Shown in pieces: positions 45,034-57,900 of a DNA stretch of 64,000 nucleotides. The notes below the pieces were generated by a model. That model searched no databases, was not told where the DNA came from, and saw only the letters and a list, made by a program, of their open reading frames with translations. How positions within the stretch are numbered: the stretch's first letter is position 1; each line of letters begins with the position of its first letter. The translations under genes were made by a program, and so were the position numbers. This stretch comes from Lotus japonicus (Eukaryota; Streptophyta; Magnoliopsida; Fabales; Fabaceae): assembly GCF_012489685.1 (NCBI RefSeq), contig NC_080045.1, positions 53,395,815 through 53,459,814 of the forward strand, in the 5' to 3' direction.

Positions 45034-47125
45034 ATGGGGCATTTTTCGTCCGTGTTCAACGGGTTGGCGAAGTCATTTGCAATGAAGAAAGGGAGGAGTT
45101 CTGGTAGATGTAGCGGGAGAGAAGCTGCAGAAGCAATGGCAAAGGAAGCCAAAAAGAATCACTCCATACTTAAGAGCTCTGGCACCGTTGATGTTGATGG
45201 TTCAAACAACTTTGCATCAGTTTTCTCCAAAAAAGGCCAAAAAGGAGTGAATCAAGATTGCTGCTTAGTGTGGGAAGTAAGTAGAAACATTGTATATTTT
45301 CTTTTCTTATCATTGTAGATACTTTATTGATTTATTGTTAGAAAGTATGAAAACAGAAAAATAACACATACATACTGACGTCGGCTCTAACTGTTCATCT
45401 TCCTTACAGGAATTTGGGTGCCAAGAGGACATTATCTTCTGTGGAGTTTTTGATGGGCATGGGCCATGGGGTCACTATGTTGCTAGAAGAGTGAGGAAAT
45501 CAATGCCAGCATCTTTGCTATGCAACTGGCAAGAGAAACTTTCCCAAACTTCACTTGATCCAGATGTTGATATAGAGTCACAGAAAAAGCAATACAGATT
45601 TGATGCATGGAAGCATTCTTACTTGAAGACTTGTGCTGCCATTGATCGAGAACTACAGCAGAATCGCAAGATAGATTCATTTTACAGCGGCACAACAGCC
45701 GTATCGATTGTTAGACAGGTAAGAAGAAAATCATAGCATGATTGGATCGGCTTCTCTTTCATCAAACCAATTCTTCTAGCTCCCTAATCAATTGTAGAAG
45801 ATTTCCAAACATGCACTAATATCTCACTTACCCAATTTGTAAAACATGGTAGTTTTGTATTAGTTGGTAAGTAGTGCATGATGATGCACAATAGATCAAC
45901 CGATATTACAGAAATGTTGTTTTGAAAACTTAACTTGATTTGGTGATGGCCAGGGTGAAGTAATTGTGATTGCAAATGTTGGTGACTCTCGTGCTGTATT
46001 AGCTACAACATCAGATGATGGAAGTTTGGTACCAGTTCAGCTGACAGTAGATTTCAAGCCCAATTTACCTCGTTAGTCTATTGCTTAGTGTGTTTATCAT
46101 TTTGTCCATTTCTTGTTTATGGCACCTACAACCACAAGCTACTCATAAAAGTTTTTCCCCATAATTGATTTTAACTTTCGAATCAATTTGGTTGAATGCT
46201 GATATTATGTATAATGTTTGCAGAGGAGGCAGAGCGAATACTTGAGCACCAAGGAAGGGTGTTCTGCTTAGATGACGAGCCCGGAGTTCACAGGGTGTGG
46301 TTGCCGGATGAAGAGTCCCCAGGACTAGCCATGTCCAGGGCTTTTGGTGACTACTGTGTGAAAGAGTATGGTCTAATTTCAGTGCCTGAAGTAACACAAA
46401 GGAATATAACCAGCAAAGACCAATTTGTTGTGCTGGCCACTGATGGGGTATAAAGTGTTATCCTTCAAACTTTTTGGGTTTTGAAGTTTTAGTTTGTAGT
46501 AGTCTCTGTTTAAGAATATAATAGTTGAAAACCATATAAAAGGTGTGACCTTATACTCATTATCTTAAGGCCTTAGATAAAGATGTGGTGTCTATAGATA
46601 TCTTTGTGAACTTCTTTATTGGACCATTAGCATAGGTTCTCTTGTGTCCCTATAAAACATACATATTTTCTGATTTCATTGCAATCAGTAAATTATAGTG
46701 GCTGAATGAACATCTTAAATTTAGACCGTTCGATCTTCATTCGATAGTTTTGATTTGCTGACTACAATGACTTGAACATATTTTGACTAGAGAGCAAGGT
46801 GTTGTTGCTTAAACATGTATGTTATGATTGAAATAGTAGTTAATTAGCAATATCAATAGATTTTGGTGCTGAATTTTAAGTCCATTTAAAGATAGGTGAT
46901 TGATTTTTGCATGTGGTATAGGTGTGGGATGTGATCTCCAATGAAGAAGCGGTGGATATTGTATCTTCCACAGCAGACAGAACAGACTCAGCAAAACGTT
47001 TGGTGAAGTGTGCAATGCGTGCATGGAAGAGAAAGAGGCGGGGTATTGCCATGGATGACATTTCAGCTATTTGTCTCTTCTTTCACTCTTCAACTTCATT
47101 TGACCAAGTTGCTTCAGTAAATTAA
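45034..47125 (+). CDS. Protein phosphatase 2C, 5 exons, 365 aa
   Basis: Exons: 45034-45276, 45410-45718, 45954-46071, 46224-46447, 46922-47125. Phases close. The start MGHFSSVFNGLAKSF was chosen because it matches the family start; an in-frame ATG 29 codons upstream gives sequence unlike the family. The fold has the PPM metal-binding motifs: GVFDGHGPWG (Asp96, Gly97), VGDSRAV (about 193-199), LATDGVWD (Asp297) and a late Asp in MDDISAIC (343-344). REAAEAMAKEAKK and SGTVDVDGSNNFASVFSKKG are typical of one plant PP2C subfamily. It removes phosphate from Ser/Thr using Mg or Mn; the exact pathway is not known to me. The N-terminal MG could be myristoylated, but the next residues fit only loosely. 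No lesion found. Confidence 0.93.
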
Positions 47126-47610
47126 ATAGATTTTCATGTAAAATTTGGTTGGTCAAGTTTTGACATCAATGAAAAGTTCTTGCTGAGCAAATAAGGTTTC
47201 TTTATTTGGCTTCTCATACAATTTCCATGTCTAGAAATTTATTAATTATAAGGCCAAAATAATACACAAATTAGGTTATGCTGTAGCATTCTTTTATTTC
47301 TTTCATGAGGATGGGCTATGCTAACGGAGCATGTAAACTATCTTTGAATATTGGTCAGCAGTTGTGCAAACAAACGCTAATATTTAGTTTGAGATAAACT
47401 GTGAATGATGAAAGTTTGTTCTTATTACACTTAATTGATATCTAAACATAGTATAACACACACAAGGTAAAAAAAAAAAGCTCAAATTACATGATTAGTT
47501 TTATTGTGGTTAGGTTAAGTAAGTTTTGTAAATTTTTCCCTCTCAAATCTGAAACAAGTTATGTAGTCAAAGCTTCCGGCATGTGAAGTAGGATAAAACA
47601 TTTGGGACTT
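47126..47610. other. PP2C 3' flank, no further gene seen
   Basis: AT-rich 3' UTR and flank. No frame with domain support. Confidence 0.4.
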
Positions 47611-47616
47611 ACGAAA

Positions 47617-47783
47617 ATGATTTGTTCACCAATCAATTTCACCTCCATCTTGGGAGGTAGTGAAGAAATGAGAGAGAAATAAGTGATATGATATGTGATG
47701 TAATAAAAAATGCAGAAAAAAATAGGAAGAAAAAATGTGTGAAAATGAGATGTAAAAGAAGTGAGGTGTGTATAAATCATTAC
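47617..47783. repeat. MITE-like repeat, same family (copy 3)
   Basis: Ends AATGATTTGTTCACC and GTGAGGTGTGTATAAATCATT; interior is a purine-rich run with AAGTGATATGATATGTGATG. Most complete copy together with copy 4. Confidence 0.6.
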
Positions 47784-48145
47784 ACCTTACTTTCGTTGTC
47801 AAATTAACTTTCAAACCGCCATGATTCATGGACATAGGGTTGCACCTAATAAATCTGACCTAGGGACTATTCCTACATGAAAGTTTTAAATGCATCGAGA
47901 TTACTTATTGTGTCACCGAAATTCCATTGATTTAAGATCTTGACACGCGTTGCAGGGTGTTGGCATCTTTATGTAGATATTTTTCAAAATGGCAATTGCA
48001 AATGTTTGGCATGATTGATAAAGGAATAATAGGGACAGGTTGTCATTTTGTTTAGGTCCCAGAGCAAAAAGTATGTAGATTGTAGAGTAATTGACCTTGA
48101 AAACGACATAATATCTATATGGCGTAAAATTCTAGTAATTAAGAA

Positions 48146-48310
48146 TTATGATTTCTTCACACCTCATTTTGAGGTGAAAAGAGGTGAAGGAGGAGAGAGA
48201 TAGGAAGAAAAAAAAAAGTATGAGATGTGATAGATGATAAGAGGAGAGAGGTAGAAATAAAAATAGGTGGAAATGAAGTGTTTAAAAGATGAGGTGTGTA
48301 TATATCATTA
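48146..48310. repeat. MITE-like repeat, same family (copy 4)
   Basis: Ends ATGATTTCTTCACACCTCA and, inverted, TGATATATACACACCTCA. Interior has GAGATGTGATAGATGATAAG. Lies 360 bp from copy 3 in the same orientation. Confidence 0.6.
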
Positions 48311-48597
48311 TTCAATAATTAATCACTCCATCATCATCTACTTTTTCAATTTTTTAATATTTGAAAGATAAATTTCATTTTTCAAATGATTGATTCATGA
48401 ACATCTCTACCCAACTCATATGTCCTAGACTTACTACTTTAGTTATTATTTCGAGACTATGTTTTGTCGATCACTTTAAGATTGCGACATATGTATTAAA
48501 GAATAATATTGAATTGTTTTGTTTTATTGAAACTATCATCAAATTTTCTGATAGATCTTTTATCTCATTTATTAATACTGATTTTTCAATTTTCTTA

Positions 48598-50793
48598 GAG
48601 CATCTCCAACGGTGGAATTTTATTTTAAGACTTAACTCATTTTTTGTGGGCTCAGACTGCCACATAGGATTTAAGACACTCATAAGGTCCCCATGCACAT
48701 TTCACTCTAGTGGTTGAGATCTTATTTTACTTTTGTCTGTGTTGAGAATTGGCTCATTAGTAAAATCTTGGGGCCACAGATTTTATTTTGAGGCCAAATA
48801 TTCAGTTTATTAGGATTTGATTTAATGGGGAACACAATCCCGAAAATCAAGATTCAGGAGCTGAGCAGTTGATCTTCACGAGGGTTCGAGAATTCGCCAA
48901 GGTGGAGATTGTTGAGATTGACTAATTATCTTATCATTTATTTGAATTTGATTTAAGGGGATTGTGATATGGGTGTAGAGGGATTATATCTTATCTAATG
49001 GGTTTAGATAAGCCTCTATCTTATCTTATGGGTTTAGATAAGATTATATCTTATCGGTTAAGATTATCTTATCTTGTAATACTAGAGTTAGTAGTGTCCT
49101 ATAAATAGATAAGGCCTCTAACACTAAAAGTGTGCTAGTGTGCACCAGGTGTGTGCGGAGTGCGCCGCAATTGGGCGGTGTGCAAGTGCATCGCAATTCA
49201 GCGGTGTGCGAGGGTACACAGCAATTGGGCAGTTGAGAGAAATTGTTATTGCAGATGTGTGAGACAATTAGGCAGTTGAGAGAAATTGCTATTGTAAACA
49301 CAATTGATTATTGAGAATCAATAAAGGGAGCTATAGCTACTCTATAGCCGCAGAGGTAGGCATAATTGGCTAAACTGCGTGAACAAAGATTCTGTGTGGT
49401 TTATTCGTGCTTTCTCGCTCTATCGTACTGTCTGAATCAAGTTGTGCCTTTTCTTTCCTCAACAATTGGTATCAGAGCGCCTGGTTCGCGGGACTGAGGC
49501 TAGTGTGCCGAAAGTATCCCTTGACGATGTGGTCAAGTGGAGTGTTCCGTTTCTCACGGTGGAGCGAACGACGGTGCAAGGTTGGATATCTTCCGCTGCG
49601 GATAAAGGTCATGAGGATTGCAGAAGTCATCGAGAGGAGAAACTGACGGATCTAACAGACACAGGACGGGGTGTTGAGTAAGGTGGAGTTCGAGTGTCAG
49701 AGTGCAGCGGACATGTTGACTAAGCCAGTCACCACCAATCCTGAAAATCTGAGTCAGAAACTGAAGCAACAGATCATCACAAGGGAGTTTGGAATTCGCC
49801 AAGGTGGAGATTGTTGGGAATTGGCTCATTAGTAAAATCTTGGGGCCACAGATTTTATTTTGAGGCCAAATATTCAGTTTATTAGGATTTGATTTAATGG
49901 GGAACACAATCCCGGAAATCAAGATTCAGGAGCTGAGCAGTTGATCTTCACGAGGGTTCGAGAATTCGCCAAGGTGGAGATTGTTGAGATTGACTAATTA
50001 TCTTATCAGTTATTTGAATTTGATTTAAGGGGATTGTGATATGGGTGTAGAGAGATTCTATCTTATCTAATGGGTTTAGATAAGCCTCTATCTTATCTTA
50101 TGGGTTTAGATAAGATTATATCTTATCGGTTAAGATTATCTTATCTTGTAATACTAGAGTTAGTAGTGTCCTATAAATAGATAAGGCCTCTAACACTAAA
50201 AGTGTGCTAGTGTGCACCAGGTGTGTGCGGAGTGCGCCGCAATTGGGAGGTGTGCAAGTGCGTCGCAGTTCAGCGGTGTGCGAGGGTACACAGCAATTGG
50301 GCAGTTGAGAGAAACTGCTATTGCAGATGTGTGAGACAATTAGGCAGTTGAGAGAAATTGCTATTGTAAACACAATTGATTATTGAGAATCAATAAAGGG
50401 AGCTATACAGCTACTCTATAGCCGCAGAGGTAGGCATAATTGGCTGAACTGCGTGAACAAAGATTCTGTGTGGTTTATTCGTGCTTTCTCGCTCTATCGT
50501 ACTGTCTGAATCAAGTTGTTCCTTTTCCCTTTCCTCAACAGTCTGGATCCACGGTACTCAATATATTTATAATATTTATTTTCCTCTCTATTTTTCACTT
50601 TGGTTCTGGTATTGAAGGAGAGAAAAAAATATTATTTTATTTAAGATCTCAAATTTGAGAGTACCTGATCTAAGGTACGGATCTTAGCAAAAGCTAATAT
50701 CTTATGTCATGTAGGATAGCTCCAATGGTGGGATCTAATAAGATCTGAATCTTATTTTAAGATCCCAAAATAAGGACTCTATTGGAGATGCTC
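48598..50793. mobile_element. Tourist-like MITE split by an LTR element
   Basis: Ends GAGCATCTCCAACGG and ATTGGAGATGCTC are inverted repeats; TTA target duplications sit at 48595-48597 and 50794-50796. The MITE is about 390 bp once the inner insertion (48740-50540) and its duplication are set aside. A second member starts at 63898. A TTA duplication fits PIF/Harbinger. Confidence 0.85.
48740..50540 (+). mobile_element. Copia deletion derivative inserted in the MITE (1,801 bp)
   Basis: LTRs 48740-49464 (725 bp) and 49812-50540 (729 bp) start TGTTG and end CCTCAACA, with several differences. The target duplication GTCTG is at 48735-48739 and 50541-50545. The PBS TGGTATCAGAGC (about 49467-49478) is intact and the PPT AAGGTGGAGAT precedes the 3' LTR. 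The 347-bp interior keeps only a leader and the last pol codons (SAADMLTKPVTTNPENL, about 49700-49750), so nearly all of gag-pol is deleted. The LTR has several TTATCTTAT words and a TATAAATAG (about 49101) likely used as TATA box. Confidence 0.93.
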
Positions 50794-51160
50794 TTACCAC
50801 CACTAAATTAAGAGTACAATTGATAAAACATAATTAATCTTCTCTTGAAATTACAAAAGTGACAAATAAATAGGAAAAAATTTAAAATAATGAGTTATAT
50901 AGAAACAGAAAGAATAATTCTAGCGAGGGAAATTAATTTACAGTGTCAATTAAAGAAAAGAGTGTGGAGAGTTAATTTTGGTGAGCTCGTGACGGACGTA
51001 TTATATGATTATTTCTTGATTGTGCTCAATTTCCTATGATTAGATAGTGAAACATCTCTTATGTTCCACCTATACTTTTCATGCCTAGTTTGATTGATCA
51101 CCTTACAATGATGGTTCGCTTGTAAGTAGTGCATTCAAGTATGGCAATTAACAATAACTT

Positions 51161-52288
51161 TTTTTCTGAATTCAAATACGAGGCATTTTATTCATAATAA
51201 TAATCAAAAATGTCTACAAAGATTGCCTCAACCAAAGCTCTAGGTGGATTATCCCACCAAACTTTTGAGGGAAAATCAACAGCAAAGGAAGCTAAAACAT
51301 GAGCATCGTCGTTTGCCCTTCTATTGACATGTCTAAGCACCAAGGAATTAAAATCTCTAGTGATGTGCCTGCAATCATCTATGATGGGTTCAATGTTTGG
51401 CCTGCTACACTTTAAGTGGAGTGCACCTATCACAATCTGAGAATCATATTCGATTATAGTATCCTCAATCTGCATATCCACTACAATCTGCAAGCACCAT
51501 CAGAGCGCCATTGCCTCTGCAATTGTTGGATCCAGGCGACAAAGCTCAAGGGACGAAGCTGCAACCATTAGCTTTGAGTCGTGTGAGCGAGCTACCATTC
51601 CAAGGTCGGTTGAGGAAGAACCTGTCCAACCTGTGTCCACGTTAATTTTGATGACTCCCTCAGGCGGTGGTTCCCATTTTCTTTTGCAGTTTGTGATTTC
51701 TTTATCCCTAGTCCAGCCTTGAGCTTCTTCCCAATCTGCAAAATTCTCGAGGCTCTACTGCATAACAATATCTATAGACGCTAGCTCATTGTTAAATAAC
51801 TTATGGTTTCGAGCCTTCCAGATGGTTCACAGGCTGAGGAAAATCAACGCCAACTCTTTCGCGTTGTGTGCTTGACAGAAATTGTTGAACCATGTTGTTA
51901 AACTCTCCTAGATTAAGTCAGACCGCAAGCCAGCAGGAGTTGAGAACCAAGCCGCTCTAGTCCATTGACCGTGAAAAAAAAGATGAGACATCGATTATGA
52001 TACCTGTTGCTCACAGAGGCAGCATTCATTTTGAACCTCGACTCCTCGTTTGCTCATATTCTCCCTGCAAGGCAATGAATTTGTTGCTAGACGATAAGCA
52101 TAGTGTTTTATTTTCCCCGGTACCAGCGCCTTCCAAATTTTCATCCAAGGGAATTTTGGAGTTGAGCTGCTAGGGACTCTTTGTTGTTTAGAGGCATGAA
52201 TATGAAAATAGGTGGACTTGACAAAAAAGAAACCATGTCTGCTCCATCTCCAGTAAAAGAAATCCTCTCTGAAATTCTATCCAAGTGA
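51161..52288 (-). pseudogene. 5'-truncated LINE: zinc-binding RVT tail and RNase H-like domain
   Basis: Minus-strand reading gives a zf-RVT-like region (KIWKALVPGKIKHYAYRLAT, then LPCRENMSKRGVEVQNECCL) and then an RNase H-like domain (PPPEGVIKINVDTGW, EYDSQIVIGAL, HVNRRANDDAHVLA). Stops interrupt it, for example TGA near 51503, in place of an Arg-type codon. Its 3' end lies at the left, with a short A-run. A perfect 16-bp target duplication CAATTAACAATAACTT (51145-51160 and 52289-52304) frames it, so this is one dead-on-arrival L1-type insertion with the RT core missing. Confidence 0.88.
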
Positions 52289-52304
52289 CAATTAACAATA
52301 ACTT

Positions 52305-54367
52305 AGTAGTGAGTTAATTGCATTAATATGATATATTGGCACATTAGTTAATTAAGATAACATATATAAAAGTGAGGGGAGATGATTCAAGTCGTTGCAA
52401 TCTTGAGGCTTTCTTTTTCTTTGATAATTATTTGCATGACCATACCACCAAAATATTTTCAACTATTGATTCGCCTAGAATATGAATTTACTGCCTAAAA
52501 TTAGTTTGTCCACCTAGTCCCTTGAATTTAATAATTGAGACTTACAATCTTATATTACTTGAGCGATAGAGTGCACTTGCTATAGATTGCGCAGTGTATT
52601 TTTTAGCGCAACAACCCCAAATCGAAACCTCAAAAGGTTATTTCTCACGAGAGAAAGAAATAGAGAAAGAGGAAGAAAGATAGGTGATGATACGAGGTGA
52701 GAAAAGGTCAATCATGCCATGGTTGCGAAGATAACTACTAGAGGTGAATGCTTTTCTTGTCATCTTTTCAGGCATGGTTCGAGCTCTGAGGGTGTAGATC
52801 TGATTGTATCCGCGATTGTCGAGGATCTTCAAAAAGTGACATATAACCTTCAAGTGGAGCTTCTGTTGATGCATGCGAGTGTGGTGGGAAAAGATAAACC
52901 ATTGCAACGATGACTGCAAATCTAGTATGCGATGGTGGATGAGGAAGAACCACGATGTCAATGATTGTAGATCCGGGTGAAATAAGGAACCATCACATTG
53001 GCTATTGCAAAGTGTGAGGGTTATGGTTCTACTACATGAGGTTTGGTTTGAGGTTGGGTGTCAATGGGGGTTTGGTTTATGGTGATTTGGGATGGTGGTG
53101 TTGGTCAACATGAATGTTTTGACGACGGAGGTTAATTGGTAGGCAAAGCTTTATTGGGAGGAGGAGAAAATATTTGAGTTAGGAACAAGTGGACTATAAT
53201 GTTAAAGAACAACATTAAATTACAAATTTAAATATTGATTAATTTTAAAAAACACAAAAATACCTATTAAACCCGCTATAGCAAGTTAAAACAAGAGATG
53301 CAAAGTTGAACTTAAAGAAGTTTACATTAGGTGGCGCCTAAATAAAAAATTAAATAAAAATATTTATTTTATTTTTTATCAAGAGAAGTTCAAGGTATTT
53401 ATAAACATTTTCCTATCTTTTATGTGAATATCTTAAAAGAAATTAATATAAAGTAGAACTTAATCATGACAATCATGTTATACCTTAGTTTTTGTAACAC
53501 GCTCCTAAACTAATTTTAGTATTTGATTAAACAAATATTATCAATGCCTATTTGTAGTTTTAAAATCCAAATTTTGATAAAGAGGTAAGGGACTAAGCTC
53601 ATAGGCAGAAAACATATACCTAGCAAAAATAAGCCAATAAAGGTGATAACAAAATCAAAAATCCACATCCATCTATACGATAAACTAACCACCTTAAAAT
53701 GGAACAACAAAAACCTCATGAACCAAAAGGCAAAAGCAAAAAACGAACCTATACTTGAACCAAAATCAGAAACCAAGAGAGACCTCAACACTTAGGGCGG
53801 TCATCACTCCTGCATTTATTTTTCTAGTTCGCCAGTAGCATCCTCGTCCCTACCGTCAAAAGTCAAGCCCACTAACTGGCCAACAAGTCGCGTCTTCTTG
53901 TCCCGCGTCCAGTACCCACCACCCAGAGCACCCCTTGGGTCCAAAGAAGCAAGAGGAAACGATGATGTGATTACGAACCCCCATAAACCACATCCAAATC
54001 CACACCGATGGTTGCAGACACCTGACACTACTTTTTTGAATTTTTGAAACCGAAAGATGATGAAGAACAAGATAAAGATAGGGATTTGAAAACATGGAAG
54101 AGGAAGAATGTGGTGTGTCTTAAATTGATAAGGATATTTTTGGATTTTAAAAAGAGCGGGTGATGTATTTGGGTGTGTATTTAACAATTTCCAATAGTTC
54201 AAGTCATTTTCAATATTTATAAGGCATATTATATATTTATTTTTCGAATTTACCCTTTTATTAAACATAAAAGATAATGGAATTTTAAAAAGTTATTAAC
54301 TACGAAAGAGGAAATCATGAGAAATTAAAAAGACAATGGAAGTGGAGAGATAAATTAATTGAAGAGA
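52305..54367. other. Intergenic, no gene recognised
   Basis: A 150-codon minus-strand frame (53816-54268) and smaller frames show no known domain and are judged fortuitous. Confidence 0.45.
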
Positions 54368-54372
54368 AAAAG

Positions 54373-54538
54373 TTTGATGCACCGACGGTGTAAAGTTTTT
54401 TTACACCGTCAACCAATCAGATTTCAAGGATATGCCACATCAATTAATGAAATTAAATGAAAAGAGAGATTTTCTCACATCCTTGAAATCTGATTGGTTG
54501 ACGGTGTAAAAAAATTTTACACCGTCGGTGCATCAAAA
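54373..54538. repeat. Palindromic MITE (TTTGATGCACCGACGG ends)
   Basis: Arms of about 62 bp: TTTGATGCACCGACGGTGTA, then TTTACACCGTCAACCAATCA and GATTTCAAGGAT, inverted at the right. Each arm also contains its own small inverted repeat (CACCGACGGTG). It ends about 430 bp before the TPR4-like ATG. Confidence 0.85.
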
Positions 54539-54968
54539 TTAAACTCTTAATTGAATTAGTTAAGTTGTAAATAAAATTAATTTAAGCAAGTGGACGCGTG
54601 TGGCGATATTAACTGGATTATATGTTTTGTTTCGGATCCGCTACATTCTTATCTTACACTCTCTTATCACTCAACAACTGATAATCTCAAAATGATAAGC
54701 AGTTCTGCCTATCAAATAAGCACCTGCGCGTATGACATAAGCTTATCTGCTTATGTCTGATATATCCAAGTCAGTAGAAAAAGAACACGACCCTTGTACA
54801 CACGCATCGAAGAGACCGAGACCAAGTCTCTCTCTCCACTCTCTCTCCCTCCTCTTCTTTTTCCAAACCCTAGAAATTCTCCAATTTCATGTTGTAATCT
54901 TCACAAAGCCCCTGAATTCCTTGCTATTCAGCTCTGATTTGACTGTGGTAGGTGGAATTGGAGTGATC

Positions 54969-57900
54969 ATGACTTCTTTGAGCAGAGAATTGGTGTTTCT
55001 CATACTCCAGTTTCTGGATGAGGAGAACTTCAAAGAGTCTGTGCACAAGTGAGCCCTCTTTCTTCCCTTCTTTCTCTTTTTCACTCCATGTTTCAAATGC
55101 CTGCAACTTTTTGGTGTGGGTGGGGTTTGTTGTTAGAAATGAGATAATCTGTTAGGAATTTCATGTCAGGATTCAATCTTTGTGCCAATTGGATAGGGGT
55201 AATGCAACATAGATTGATTGTTCTTTGTTTGATGATGTTTCTTGGCTTTTGAAATGGGGGGAAGCAATTAGCTATGTAAATACACAAAATTAGTTAATGT
55301 TCTAGTGGTGATGACTAATAATCCTGCTCCTTTCATCCAAAAGGCAAAGGGTGTGTTTGATGCACATTGAGGTACAATTAGTACAAGAAGAACAATATAG
55401 TATAAGTAGCAGAGTCACAAGTCACAACATTACTTTAGTTCTTTGTGCTGTCCGATAATTGATGGTCACCGTATGTAGTTTTGAAGGAGAAAAGGGAAAG
55501 AAAGGATGGAGGGGGTGGGTTGAGGGAGACAAGGAGATTTAGAGGAGAGAGATATGAAGAAGAGAAAGAAAAAGTTGGTATTTTTTACTTTTAGATTATG
55601 TATTTTTTACTTTGGATGATGTTGTGTGTAGGAAACAAATTGTCCTTGGTTTAATGAATTACAAATTTAAAACTTTTTTTATGTGCTTCATCTATTGTTT
55701 TATCCCGTGCCTTGATCATTTTTAAAACCAATGATTGGACAAGGATATATGTTATGTCATTACGTGGAAACTGGAATTAAGATGATAAAAAAATAAATTG
55801 ATGCTTCTTTCTCTTCCTCCTGTTACAATTTCCTGTTTCTTGCAGTGGTCGACCGTAAGAACTTCCATTGTTATTTGGCATCAACTTGACTGTTAGTTTA
55901 ACTTTTCAAATGCTTCTTAACGCATGCAGGCTTGAGCAAGAATCTGCGTTTTTTTTCAACATGAAGTACTTTGAGGAAAAAGTGCAGGCTGGCGAATGGG
56001 AAGAAGTTGAGAAGTACTTATCAGGGTTTACCAAAGTTGACGATAATAGATACTCAATGAAAATATTCTTTGAAATCAGGAAGCAGAAATATCTGGAAGC
56101 ACTTGATCGGTAGATGGAACTTTATATCATTTTGGATATATTTTTTAATTTGTCTGTGCTTGCTGTGAACCTTCACATTTTTGTCTCTGGTGTGTTTTTA
56201 TTTAAGGCAAGACAAGCCAAAGGCTGTAGAGATATTAGTCGGCGATTTAAAAGTGTTCTCAACCTTCAATGAGGAGCTATACAAAGAAATCACCCAGCTA
56301 TTAACTCTTACTAATTTCAGGTAATATCTTAAATATATTATCTTAACAGTAATCAGTGCCTTCTCTTGGCTGTTATGCAGATGAGATTGTACATCTGATT
56401 CATATCTCGAATCTCTGTGAATCTTGATTCACAACTCAGACAATTAAATGGTAAGCATGGTTATTGAGTGATATTTCATTTCATGTGACAGGGAGAATGA
56501 GCAGTTGTCTAAGTACAGTGACACCAAAACTGCTCGAAGCATTATGTTGATAGAGCTAAAAAAACTCATAGAGGCAAATCCTCTTTTCCGTGATAAGCTT
56601 GTCTTTCCTACCCTTAAGTCATCAAGACTGCGAACTTTAATTAATCAAAGGTACATGATTCAGCAAGTTTAAGCTTTCTTCTCCCTCCCTCCCTCTATTT
56701 AGCTACATTTTGTCATGCAATTCTTTGTAGATAGTTGGATGGTGTTTTAGGCTTTTAGCTCCCAATGTATTATTTTTTCAATTGGTAAATAATGGGGATT
56801 GGAAAGTTTTCCACACCTTTTTTTAAATCGAGTCTTCTAATCTGGATTTTAGCTTGTTATGCCTTGCCTTCTCTTTCTTGATCAATTAATCTATCCATAT
56901 GCCTTGTCAATGCAGTCTGAACTGGCAGCATCAGCTTTGTAAAAACCCAAATCCAAATCCAGATATAAAGACTTTATTCACAGATCACGCATGCGCACCT
57001 ACTAATGGTCCTCTGGCGCCTAGCCCTGTCAATCTTCCAATTGCTGCAGTTGCGAAGCCTGCTGCTTATACTTCAGTTGGAGCTCATGGTGTATGATACC
57101 CTTGCATTTCAAACAACTGGCTACTTGCATTTTCAACTTATTCACAATAATTCTTACTGTATTCATTAATTAATGATTTGCTGATATTGTTTTATATAGC
57201 CCTTTCCACCTGCTGCTGCAACTTCTAATGCTAATGCTTTAGCTGGTTGGATGGCCAATGCCTCAGCTTCATCATCTGTTCAAGCAGCTGTTGTCACAGC
57301 ACCAACTATACCAATCCCTCAGAATCAAGGTTAAAATAGTTGTTGCCCTATTATCCTTTTTTTAAATGTAAAAATGGTTATCCTATTTTTTTCCATGATA
57401 TTTACCCTAATTTCATGCATTCTTTTAATTTTGACTTCAATTCAAGGTTTGTTATCATTTGTTCTTCAAGAGTTGCAAATGTATTTACTTGGCTAAGTGA
57501 GCAGGAGAATAATTTCTTGATCTCGAATTTAGATATTCAAATAATTTCAGAAGATGTCATGGCTTAATCACCCTCATGTTTCTTTAAACAGTGACTATCT
57601 TGAAACGCCCTAAAACACCTCCGGCAACTCCTGGGATGGTTGATTATTGTCCGGGTCATTCTGTAGAGGAGGTGATTTTGATAAATTTCTGTTAAATTTA
57701 ACTTTGCTTTGCATATTTTTGCGATGCGAAGAAATTTGTGTTATTTTGACTTTGAATGGTTGTTAACTCAAATCAGCATGGTTCATTTGTATAATTTCAG
57801 GTTTCCTATCCCTTGGCTCGACAAGCTTGTTCGTCACTAGACGATCTACCAAGAACGGTGGCTATGACTTTGCATCAAGGATCGTCTGTGACAAGCATGG

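Noticed and set aside
53816..54268. Minus-strand 150-codon frame
   Set aside because: No recognisable domain; biased composition; no evidence beyond being open.
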